Below, piece after piece: positions 1-5,419 of a stretch of DNA of 5,419 nt. Position 1 is the first letter of the stretch. Each line of letters starts with the position of its first letter. The notes below the pieces were generated by a model. That model saw only the letters and a list, made by a program, of their open reading frames with translations, was not told the origin of the DNA and made no database searches. This DNA is from Bryobacteraceae bacterium (GTDB lineage Bacteria > Acidobacteriota > Terriglobia > Bryobacterales > Bryobacteraceae): NCBI GenBank assembly GCA_019686145.1, contig JADGHK010000209.1, forward strand, positions 1 through 5,419. Reading direction: 5' to 3'. Position numbers and translations under genes: made by a program.

Positions 1-81
1 CATCCGGAAGTGAAACGCTTTCAGGAGCTGTTTCCGGACAGCCAGGTTCGGACCATCAGGGATCTCAAGGAGTCTACATGA
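1..81 (+). CDS. dnaX: DNA polymerase III subunit gamma/tau, C-terminal end (partial)
   Basis: Frame 1 is open from the left edge and ends at TGA 79-81, giving 26 residues that begin HPEVKRFQELFPDSQ and end RTIRDLKEST. A histidine-proline followed by an amphipathic stretch, an FP-type turn and a short strand is the usual ending of DnaX proteins. The position immediately before ybaB and recR supports the call, because dnaX-ybaB-recR is one of the most conserved bacterial gene orders. DnaX is the ATPase subunit of the clamp loader, which loads the sliding clamp at replication forks. The ATPase core and any tau-specific part lie outside the window. The stop overlaps the ybaB start in an ATGA arrangement, which suggests translational coupling. 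The identification rests on a short tail plus context, so it is likely but not certain. Confidence 0.72.
   Translation, partial: HPEVKRFQELFPDSQVRTIRDLKEST
67..72 (+). promoter_or_regulatory. Shine-Dalgarno site of ybaB
   Basis: AAGGAG lies five bases before the ATG at 78, a near-perfect ribosome binding site at close to ideal spacing. It sits inside the last codons of dnaX and settles the ybaB start choice. It is the only strong Shine-Dalgarno sequence seen before any of the gene starts in this window. Confidence 0.85.
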
Positions 82-386
82 AATTACCCGGCAACATGCA
101 GGCAATGATGAAGCAGGCGCAGCAGATGCAGCAGCGCCTGCAGGAGCAGGTGTCGCAGATTCGAGTGGAAGCGACTTCCGGCGGGGGCATGGTAACAGTC
201 AAGATGGACGGTCAGAAAAACGTCCTCGGTGTGAAGATCGATCCAGAGGTGGCAGGGGACATCGAGATGCTTCAGGACATGATCGTCGCTGCCTGCAATG
301 AAGCGGTTAAGAAAGTCGACGAAGAGACACAGAAGATTATGGGCGGCGTCCTTGGCAGCATGGGACTCCCACCCGGCCTGTTCTGA
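78..386 (+). CDS. ybaB: YbaB/EbfC family nucleoid-associated DNA-binding protein
   Basis: The gene encodes 102 residues, a normal length for the family (about 100-110). YbaB/EbfC proteins are small cytoplasmic homodimers that bind DNA and are thought to help organise the nucleoid or assist recombination. The exact role is still unsettled. The N-terminal helix (about residues 7-30) is rich in Met and Gln, as is typical. It is followed by the conserved strand entry ATSGGGMVTVKMDG (32-45), the central VKIDPEV segment (52-58), a second helix with NEAVKKVDEE (74-83), and the family's glycine/proline ending GLPPGLF (96-102). The start is fixed by the AAGGAG at 67-72 and by the ATGA overlap with dnaX. 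recR follows 15 bases after the stop, so the three genes are very probably co-transcribed. No promoter is visible inside the window for this operon. It presumably lies upstream of dnaX. Confidence 0.95.
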   Translation: MKLPGNMQAMMKQAQQMQQRLQEQVSQIRVEATSGGGMVTVKMDGQKNVLGVKIDPEVAGDIEMLQDMIVAACNEAVKKVDEETQKIMGGVLGSMGLPPGLF

Positions 387-401
387 CGGACCTGGTCTTC
401 G

Positions 402-1001
402 ATGCCCGATTTCGCTGAGCCGCTCGCCCGACTGATTCAGGAAGTGAAAAGACTTCCTGGTATCGGTCAAAAATCGGCACAACGAATTGCTTTCCATATT
501 CTGCGCGCCCGGCGCGAGGATGTCGAGCGGTTGGTGCAGGCGCTCTACGACGTCAAGGACAAGTTAGGCCTGTGCGCGCTTTGCAATAACATCAGCGACG
601 GCGACCTCTGCCCCTTTTGCCGCGATCCCAATCGGGATCGAAGCGTGATCTGCGTCGTGGAGGAGCCGCACAACATCCTGCCGATCGAAACGACGCGCGC
701 CTTCTCTGGCCTCTACTACGTGCTTCATGGCGCCATCTCTCCGTTGCGGGGAATTGGACCGGAGCAGTTGAAGATCAAGGGTCTTCTTGAACGCATCGGG
801 GCCGGAGGCGTACAGGAGCTGATTCTGGCCACCAATCCCACAGTCGAAGGAGAAGCTACGGCCGTTTACCTCTCGCGCCTCATGAAGCCGCTTGGGATGC
901 GGGTCACACGGATCGCCATGGGACTTCCCGTGGGGAGCGATCTCGAGTTCGCCGACGAAGTCACGATGTCGAAGTCGCTTGAAAATCGCCGCGAGATGTA
1001 G
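402..1001 (+). CDS. recR: Recombination mediator protein RecR
   Basis: The gene encodes 199 residues, the usual full length for RecR. RecR works with RecO (and RecF) to load RecA onto SSB-coated single-stranded DNA during gap repair in the cytoplasm. Visible domains, in order, are: an N-terminal helix-hairpin-helix with LPGIGQKSAQR at 18-28; a four-cysteine zinc site at Cys58, Cys61, Cys70 and Cys73; a Toprim domain from about 82 to 176, with the acidic pair Glu87-Glu88 in VVEEPHN and the NPTVEGEATA motif at 145-154; and the conserved C-terminal LPVGSDLEFADEVTM segment from 175. All key zinc ligands are present and nothing looks truncated. The 15-base gap after ybaB (387-401) contains no recognisable Shine-Dalgarno sequence, so translation probably depends on coupling to ybaB. 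The gene ends with TAG, 24 bases from the stop of the convergent mtaB. Confidence 0.97.
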   Translation: MPDFAEPLARLIQEVKRLPGIGQKSAQRIAFHILRARREDVERLVQALYDVKDKLGLCALCNNISDGDLCPFCRDPNRDRSVICVVEEPHNILPIETTRAFSGLYYVLHGAISPLRGIGPEQLKIKGLLERIGAGGVQELILATNPTVEGEATAVYLSRLMKPLGMRVTRIAMGLPVGSDLEFADEVTMSKSLENRREM

Positions 1002-1025
1002 CGATCGCCCGCCCGTTCGCAGCCG

Positions 1026-2333
1026 TCAGGCAAGAACGCGCAAAGGCTGAGCTTCGACGAGGCCGCTGGCCGAAAGGCCTTCAATCCTTACCGAAACAAT
1101 CTGGTTTGCCGGCCTTGGGGTAGCCAGTTCAACCTGGAGGTAATTCCCGCTGAGAGAACGCCGGTCACCGAGGGTCACCACAGAAAGCTCACGCCCGACC
1201 ATGGATTGCCGGAAGGCCAGGTTCTTCTCCGCGGCCAGTGCGCGCAGAACATGTGTCCGGTGCTTCCGCACCTGCGGATCGACTTGGTTCCCCAGCGCGG
1301 CAGCCTCCGTGCCGGGGCGCTCGGAATAGGTGAAAACGTGCAGGTACGTAAAGGGCAGCGAGGCGATGAAGGACCGGCTCTCTTCGAACTCTTCATCGGT
1401 CTCGCCCGGAAACCCGGTCATTACGTCAGCACCAATGGCCGCATCGGGCATCAGAGCTCGCGCCTTCCGAATCCGGTCTTCGTAATGCCGTGTCCGGTAC
1501 TTTCTCCGCATTCGCTTGAGCACGCGATCACAGCCCGATTGAAGCGGAGCATGGACATGCTTTGCGATTCGCGGGCTGGAAGCCATCAGTTCCAGCAGGT
1601 CATCCGAAAAGTCCATCGGCTCAACCGAACTGAGGCGGATGCGTTCGATGCCGGTCTCTGCAAGCAGACGGCGGATCAGCCAGGCGAGCCTCAGATTCAT
1701 TCCCTGCTCCCGCCCCCATCTGCCCAGGTTGATGCCGCTTAGAACCACCTCGCGGTACCGGCCCGCCAAATTTCTGACCTGTTCGATCACCTGATCGGGC
1801 GGAAGGCTCCGGCTCTTCCCGCGCACGCTTGGGATGATGCAGAAGGAACACCGGTTGCTGCAGCCGTCCTGAATCTTCAGATTCGGGCGCGTACGGTCGA
1901 GCATCGAGTCTTCGACTGCAGCGGTGAGAAACGGGTGGGACGCCGTGATGTCGCTGACGTAGATCTGGCCGTGGTACGAGGTGTCTTCCACGGCTTCCGC
2001 CCCATCCAGCAGCGCGGGAATCGTATGCTTGTGAGAGTTCCCGGCAACCCACGCCACTCCCGGAAGAGCTGCCAGTTCTTCCGGGGCCCGTTGCGCATAG
2101 CATCCCGTGACAAGGATCTTCGCGTCGGGATTCTCGCGATGAGCTCGTCGTACGGCCTGCCGGACGTCCTCGTCGGCTGCGGCGGTGACAGTGCACGAGT
2201 TGATGATGACGAACTGTGCGTCGGAAGAAGACTCCGCCGGCTGCATCCCGCGAGCCCGCAGCATGCCTTCAATGGCAGCGCCATCCGCCTGTGTGGCTCT
2301 GCAACCGAAGTTGTGGACGATGAATTTCGGCAC
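1026..2333 (-). CDS. mtaB: tRNA (N6-threonylcarbamoyladenosine-37 C2)-methylthiotransferase MtaB
   Basis: MtaB is a radical-SAM enzyme with two iron-sulfur clusters. It converts t6A37 to ms2t6A37 in tRNAs that read ANN codons. With a GTG start at 2333 the protein has 435 residues, near the usual 430-450, and begins MPKFIVHNFGC. The N-terminal UPF0004 domain has its cluster ligands at Cys11, Cys47 and Cys78. The radical-SAM CxxxCxxC motif is Cys158, Cys162 and Cys165. Other family signatures are HAPLQSGCDRVLKRM (261-275), GADVMTGFPGETDEEF (301-316) and FTYSERPGTEAA (334-345). The C-terminal 60 or so residues are a short TRAM-like tail. The NFGCR opening and lack of a long TRAM favour MtaB over MiaB or RimO. 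The start is uncertain. An in-frame ATG at 2393 would add 20 residues, but those codons have low third-position GC and add no family-like sequence. Neither start has a good Shine-Dalgarno sequence. The frame stays open up to 2699, but that part is antisense to the sensor gene and looks non-coding. Transcription runs towards recR. Confidence 0.93.
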   Translation of the reverse strand: MPKFIVHNFGCRATQADGAAIEGMLRARGMQPAESSSDAQFVIINSCTVTAAADEDVRQAVRRAHRENPDAKILVTGCYAQRAPEELAALPGVAWVAGNSHKHTIPALLDGAEAVEDTSYHGQIYVSDITASHPFLTAAVEDSMLDRTRPNLKIQDGCSNRCSFCIIPSVRGKSRSLPPDQVIEQVRNLAGRYREVVLSGINLGRWGREQGMNLRLAWLIRRLLAETGIERIRLSSVEPMDFSDDLLELMASSPRIAKHVHAPLQSGCDRVLKRMRRKYRTRHYEDRIRKARALMPDAAIGADVMTGFPGETDEEFEESRSFIASLPFTYLHVFTYSERPGTEAAALGNQVDPQVRKHRTHVLRALAAEKNLAFRQSMVGRELSVVTLGDRRSLSGNYLQVELATPRPANQIVSVRIEGLSASGLVEAQPLRVLA

Positions 2334-2373
2334 CGCTCTTGAATCAATTGTAACAACGGGCGTAGTCCGCGCT

Positions 2374-2390
2374 CCTGCCTCAACGGCAGG
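2374..2390. repeat. Perfect 6-bp inverted repeat (short hairpin or operator)
   Basis: CCTGCC at 2374-2379 is mirrored by GGCAGG at 2385-2390 around a five-base loop. If mtaB starts at GTG 2333 this lies 41 bases upstream of it, in the probable leader or promoter. If it starts at ATG 2393 the repeat is inside the first codons. No T-run follows on either strand, so it is not a Rho-independent terminator. A six-pair stem can arise by chance. Confidence 0.3.
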
Positions 2391-2403
2391 CATATCACGA
2401 TGT

Positions 2404-2414
2404 ATATTCAATAT
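2404..2414. repeat. AT-rich 11-base perfect palindrome
   Basis: ATATT-C-AATAT reads the same on both strands around a central base. It stands out as the most AT-rich patch in an otherwise GC-rich window and lies in the divergent spacer. It could be a melting region or part of a -10 element for either gene, or a small operator. It is short and its function is a guess. Confidence 0.3.
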
Positions 2415-2569
2415 TTGCGGAGATGACGCTGCCAGTACGAATCTGCGAGAATGTTCGCAATACAGAATACGTTCAACGGTAGCTTGGTGGCGAGGTCGAG
2501 GCAGCATCGCTAAAGGTCGCAAGTGAACTTCGCTACGCCGAGAGAGAGTAAAAGCAACGTTTCGTGCAG

Positions 2570-5419
2570 ATGGACAGATTATGCAGGAAAAGCAAGCGAA
2601 TACTAAGTCTCGCGGCGCTGGCCTGTTTGAGCGATTCGCTCTGCGCCCAAAGGTACACCTTCCAGCGCTATGCGCATCAGGAAGGACTGGGGAACCCATC
2701 TATCCGTGCACTCGTCCAGGATCAAACCGGCTTTCTCTGGGTTGGAACCGCCAACGGACTGTACCGCTTTGACGGCTCCCGCTTTCTTGCTTATGGTGTC
2801 GCCCGCGGACTTCCGGGAGCCCGAATCTGGGGCCTGCACATTAGTCCTGATGGGACACTTTGGGTAAACACCAACGCCGGTCTGGCCTATCGGCAGGGCG
2901 AACGATTTGTACCTGTTCGCTTCCATCCTGATTCTGCAAACCACAGAGTGGCAGGCATCGCGTCGGACCGTTCCGGCAAACTCTACGTAGCCTCCAACCG
3001 CGGACTTTTTGTCGGTTCCGCCAGCGCTTCCTCGCAGCCTTCGGATTTCCGGCGTGTCCCGCTGCCGGCAGCGCTCGAAGGTGTGCCGGCTTTCTCCGTT
3101 GCAATCGATCGAAAAGGGGCGGTCTGGTTCGGGTGCGGGACGCAGATTTGCGAACTGGACGGCGGAACGGTCCATGTCTTCGGGGAACAGAACGGTGTAC
3201 CGCAGCAGAACTGGGGCGCTCTGGTCCAGGACGGAGAAGGCGCCATCTGGGCGCGAAGCGAGCACCGCTTGATTCGCCGCAAGCCCAATGCCTCGTCGTT
3301 TGAAAGCGTCGCCATTAGCGCGCCCCCGGCCGGCCGCTCTGTGACACTATCCCTTGACGCCAAGGGAAGAGTCATTGTCCCAACCCAGCTCGGAGTGCTC
3401 TGGCAAAGGGACGGTTCGTGGGAACGGTTAAGGGAGAGACACGGCCTTCCGGCGGATGCCGCCAGTTGCGTCCTGATCGATCGGGAGGGGACTCCGTGGA
3501 TCGGCCTCGATAATCACGGTCTGGCGCGCTGGATGGGTTACGGCGAATGGGAGAGCTGGACACTCCATGAGGGGCTGACTACCAACACGGTCAGCTCGAT
3601 CACCCGTGACACCCGAGGACAGCTTTGGATCGCAACAAAGTACGGGCTCAACCGGATGAATCTCGATGGAACCTGGACCTCCTTCACCACCCGGGACGGA
3701 CTTCAACATAACGCAGTACGGAGTCTTGTAGCCGACCCGGTGTCAGGGGTCTGGATCGGCACCGACGGGTTTGGCCTTAGCTATTTTGACGATCGGACCA
3801 GGAGATTTCACCGATTCGGACCGGAGTCCGGCCTGACTTCGAAGAAGATCGTGTCCCTCACGATTGATGCGAGGAACCGGCTATGGGTTCCGACGCGGGA
3901 GGGACTCTTTGTAGCGAAACCGAACGGGGCTGCCACGCGCTTCGAGCGCTTTCCCTTACCCCCTACCGACCATCCTGAGGAAATCTACCGCGTCGTTCTA
4001 TCAAAGAGCGGACGGTTATGGATGGCCGGCACTGGCGGTCTGCTTCGCCAGGAAGGCAATGGATGGAAGCGGTACGTGCAGGCGGACGGTTTGAATGAGA
4101 CCAGTCTTGCGTTCGCCACCGAAGGTCCCGATGGTTCGATCTGGGTTGCATACGGGGGTGTCGCTGGCGTTTCAAGGCTCACAATAGAAAACGGCAAACC
4201 CGTCTTCACACATTACCGGCAGGGGAAAGAGCTGCAATCTGACGACATCAGCTTTCTGGAGACCGACCGCCGGGGACGCATTTGGGTGGGAACGGACCAC
4301 GGCATCGACGTTTTCGAAGCAGGATCCTGGCGCCGCATCGGCCCTTCGAACGGCCTGATCTGGCAGGACTGCATGTTCAACGCGTTCTACGAAGACGCGG
4401 ACGGCAGCGTTTGGATTGGCACAACGAGCGGGGTCTCTCACTATCGCGAGCTGAAGAAGCACGACGCCACTCCGCCTCCGATCGTGATCACTGGCCTCAC
4501 AGTCGCCCGGGATGGGGACGCCATCGCTCCGTCGTATCGCCAGGCAGTCAATTACAACGAACGTCCATTTGAGATCCAGTTCGCCGCCCTGAGCTTTCGC
4601 AATCCCGCCGACATCCGATACCGCTATCGAATCCCCGAGCTTTCGCGCGACTGGATCGAAACCGATCGCAATCGGGTGGACCTCCACGATCTTCAGCCTG
4701 GGCAATATCAGTTCGAAGTGACAGCGAGATCGGGCGAGGGAGCCTGGAACCCCCAGCCGGCTGTCTACACGTTCTCCGTTTTGCCGCCCTGGTGGATGAC
4801 CTGGTGGTTCCGCCTTGCGATGACCGTCCTGCTTCTGTCGCTGGCGGGACTCATTTGGAGGCTGCGAGTCCGGAGACTGCTGGCATACCAGCGTAAGCTG
4901 GAAGCGGCCGTCAAGGAGAGAACTCTTCAGCTCGAAGTGGAAAAACGCCGGACTGAGCAGGAGAAGGCTCTCGTCGAAGAGCAGAAACGCGAAATCGAAA
5001 GGCTGCTGCGCGAAGCAAGAGAGGCTAACCGGCTGAAGGGCGAGTTTCTGGCGAATGTGAGCCATGAAATTCGGACCCCGATGAACGGTGTTCTCGGCAT
5101 GACCGCGCTGGCGCTGAGTACCGACTTAACCCCCGAACAGCGCGAGTACCTCGAAACGGTAGAAGCCTCCGGGCGATCGCTGCTCCATCTGCTCAATGAT
5201 CTCCTGGACTTTTCAAAGATCGACGCGGGGCGGATGGAACTGGAACGGGTCAGTTTTTCGCTGCCTGAGTGTGTCGATGAGTGCGTAAAGACGCTGTACT
5301 ATTCAGCGAAGGAAAAAGGCCTGGATCTCGAAGTGCGAATTGCGCCCGACACTCCACAGCGCTGTCTTGGCGATCCCGTCCGTGTCCGCCAGGTCCTGCT
5401 CAATCTGCTGAGTAACGCA
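2570..5419 (+). CDS. Propeller-type sensor histidine kinase (hybrid two-component system-like), 3' end outside window
   Basis: The frame is open from ATG 2570 to the window edge: 950 residues, no stop. Residues 1-26 form a signal peptide or first membrane anchor (basic MDRLCRKSKR, then ILSLAALACL, SLCA-Q cleavage site). Fourteen Reg_prop-like repeats follow, in which a glycine turn leads to a W-[IV]-G-T type strand and then GL. Their anchor residues are 57, 98, 139, 186, 227, 269, 310, 353, 395, 439, 484, 525, 572 and 615, spaced 41-47 apart, which fits two seven-bladed propellers. A Y_Y_Y domain (about 665-735) contains YRYRIPELSRDWIE at 684-697. One membrane helix spans about 746-763. A charged coiled coil runs from about 773 to 822. 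The HisKA H-box NVSHEIRTPMNG (829-840) has phospho-acceptor His832, and the ATPase N-box appears as NLLSNA (945-950). The protein probably senses a ligand outside the cytoplasm and autophosphorylates inside. Ligand and output domain (receiver, AraC-type, or none) are unknown. No clear Shine-Dalgarno sequence precedes 2570. The start is chosen for the signal peptide; an in-frame TAA at 2549 limits alternatives, such as GTG 2564. Confidence 0.93.
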   Translation, partial: MDRLCRKSKRILSLAALACLSDSLCAQRYTFQRYAHQEGLGNPSIRALVQDQTGFLWVGTANGLYRFDGSRFLAYGVARGLPGARIWGLHISPDGTLWVNTNAGLAYRQGERFVPVRFHPDSANHRVAGIASDRSGKLYVASNRGLFVGSASASSQPSDFRRVPLPAALEGVPAFSVAIDRKGAVWFGCGTQICELDGGTVHVFGEQNGVPQQNWGALVQDGEGAIWARSEHRLIRRKPNASSFESVAISAPPAGRSVTLSLDAKGRVIVPTQLGVLWQRDGSWERLRERHGLPADAASCVLIDREGTPWIGLDNHGLARWMGYGEWESWTLHEGLTTNTVSSITRDTRGQLWIATKYGLNRMNLDGTWTSFTTRDGLQHNAVRSLVADPVSGVWIGTDGFGLSYFDDRTRRFHRFGPESGLTSKKIVSLTIDARNRLWVPTREGLFVAKPNGAATRFERFPLPPTDHPEEIYRVVLSKSGRLWMAGTGGLLRQEGNGWKRYVQADGLNETSLAFATEGPDGSIWVAYGGVAGVSRLTIENGKPVFTHYRQGKELQSDDISFLETDRRGRIWVGTDHGIDVFEAGSWRRIGPSNGLIWQDCMFNAFYEDADGSVWIGTTSGVSHYRELKKHDATPPPIVITGLTVARDGDAIAPSYRQAVNYNERPFEIQFAALSFRNPADIRYRYRIPELSRDWIETDRNRVDLHDLQPGQYQFEVTARSGEGAWNPQPAVYTFSVLPPWWMTWWFRLAMTVLLLSLAGLIWRLRVRRLLAYQRKLEAAVKERTLQLEVEKRRTEQEKALVEEQKREIERLLREAREANRLKGEFLANVSHEIRTPMNGVLGMTALALSTDLTPEQREYLETVEASGRSLLHLLNDLLDFSKIDAGRMELERVSFSLPECVDECVKTLYYSAKEKGLDLEVRIAPDTPQRCLGDPVRVRQVLLNLLSNA

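Larger units (their letters stand above)
2334..2569. promoter_or_regulatory. Divergent intergenic control region between mtaB and the sensor kinase gene
   Basis: This 236-base stretch separates two gene starts that point away from each other, so it should hold the promoters of both. It contains an AT-rich patch around 2401-2416, including TATATT at 2403-2408 and an 11-base palindrome. It also has a 6-bp inverted repeat at 2374-2390, two GAA-N-TTC type elements at 2449-2474, and an AGAGAGAG run at 2541-2548. No convincing pair of -35 and -10 boxes was found by eye on either strand. The promoter role is inferred from gene orientation, not from a recognised motif. Confidence 0.5.

Noticed and set aside
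1001..1008. GCGATCGC octamer at the recR stop, with a second copy at 5173-5180, resembling the cyanobacterial HIP1 repeat
   Set aside because: Two copies in 5.4 kb of GC-rich DNA is too few for HIP1 enrichment, and one copy is inside codons of the kinase. Gene content does not otherwise suggest a cyanobacterium.
2374..2390. Inverted repeat considered as a Rho-independent terminator
   Set aside because: The stem is only six pairs and no T-run follows on either strand. It also lies upstream of a gene start rather than after a gene end.
1621..2398. Two overlapping minus-strand frames (1621-2196 and 1877-2398) within mtaB
   Set aside because: They are out-of-frame readings of mtaB. Their Arg/Ser-rich translations lack domains, while the mtaB frame contains all the cluster cysteines.
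2621..2629. Lipoprotein signal considered for the sensor (Cys19 after ALA)
   Set aside because: The position three before the cysteine is Ala rather than Leu, Val or Ile, and a later SLCA-Q site fits ordinary signal peptidase cleavage. The protein is anchored by its own membrane helix anyway.
2603..3265. Minus-strand open frame of 220 codons over the start of the sensor gene
   Set aside because: It lies opposite the signal peptide and the first propeller blades. No recognisable domain or ribosome site was seen, and it is best explained as a shadow of GC-rich coding DNA.
4172..5065. Long open frame of 297 codons on the minus strand inside the sensor kinase gene
   Set aside because: It is antisense to the Y_Y_Y, membrane and HisKA regions, whose plus-strand motifs are unambiguous. 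Its translation is low-complexity and resembles no family.

Overview
The window reads as chromosomal DNA of a moderately GC-rich bacterium. It holds a housekeeping recombination/replication block, a tRNA-modification gene on the opposite strand, and a large sensor kinase cut by the right edge. The lineage is only an inference. The wording of the MtaB N-terminus (NFGCRATQADG) and a long two-component propeller sensor beside a dnaX-ybaB-recR block would fit Acidobacteriota, for example the Solibacter/Bryobacter type. The GC-rich composition argues against Bacteroidota, where such sensors are also common. Nothing in the window fixes the taxonomy.

Layout. Positions 1-81 hold the last 26 codons of dnaX (clamp-loader gamma/tau subunit). 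Its stop overlaps the start of ybaB (78-386, nucleoid-associated protein), and recR (402-1001, recombination mediator) follows 15 bases later. This is the widely conserved dnaX-ybaB-recR operon. A 24-base gap follows, and then mtaB (2333-1026, minus strand; tRNA t6A37 methylthiotransferase) converges on recR. A divergent control region (2334-2569) separates mtaB from a plus-strand gene that starts at 2570 and is still open at 5419.

The right half is a single large gene. It encodes a signal peptide, fourteen Reg_prop-type repeats (best read as two seven-bladed beta-propellers), a Y_Y_Y domain, one membrane helix, a coiled coil, a HisKA dimerisation domain with phospho-acceptor His832, and the N-box of the ATPase domain, where the window stops. 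This is the architecture of hybrid two-component systems or related propeller-type histidine kinases that sense an extracytoplasmic ligand. The ligand and the output domain cannot be seen.

Functional logic. The first three genes serve replication and recombination, mtaB serves decoding accuracy, and the sensor appears to be an unrelated, independently controlled unit. No mobile element, CRISPR array, RNA gene or clearly novel system was recognised. The items most worth a second look are the double propeller sensor and the divergent intergenic region.
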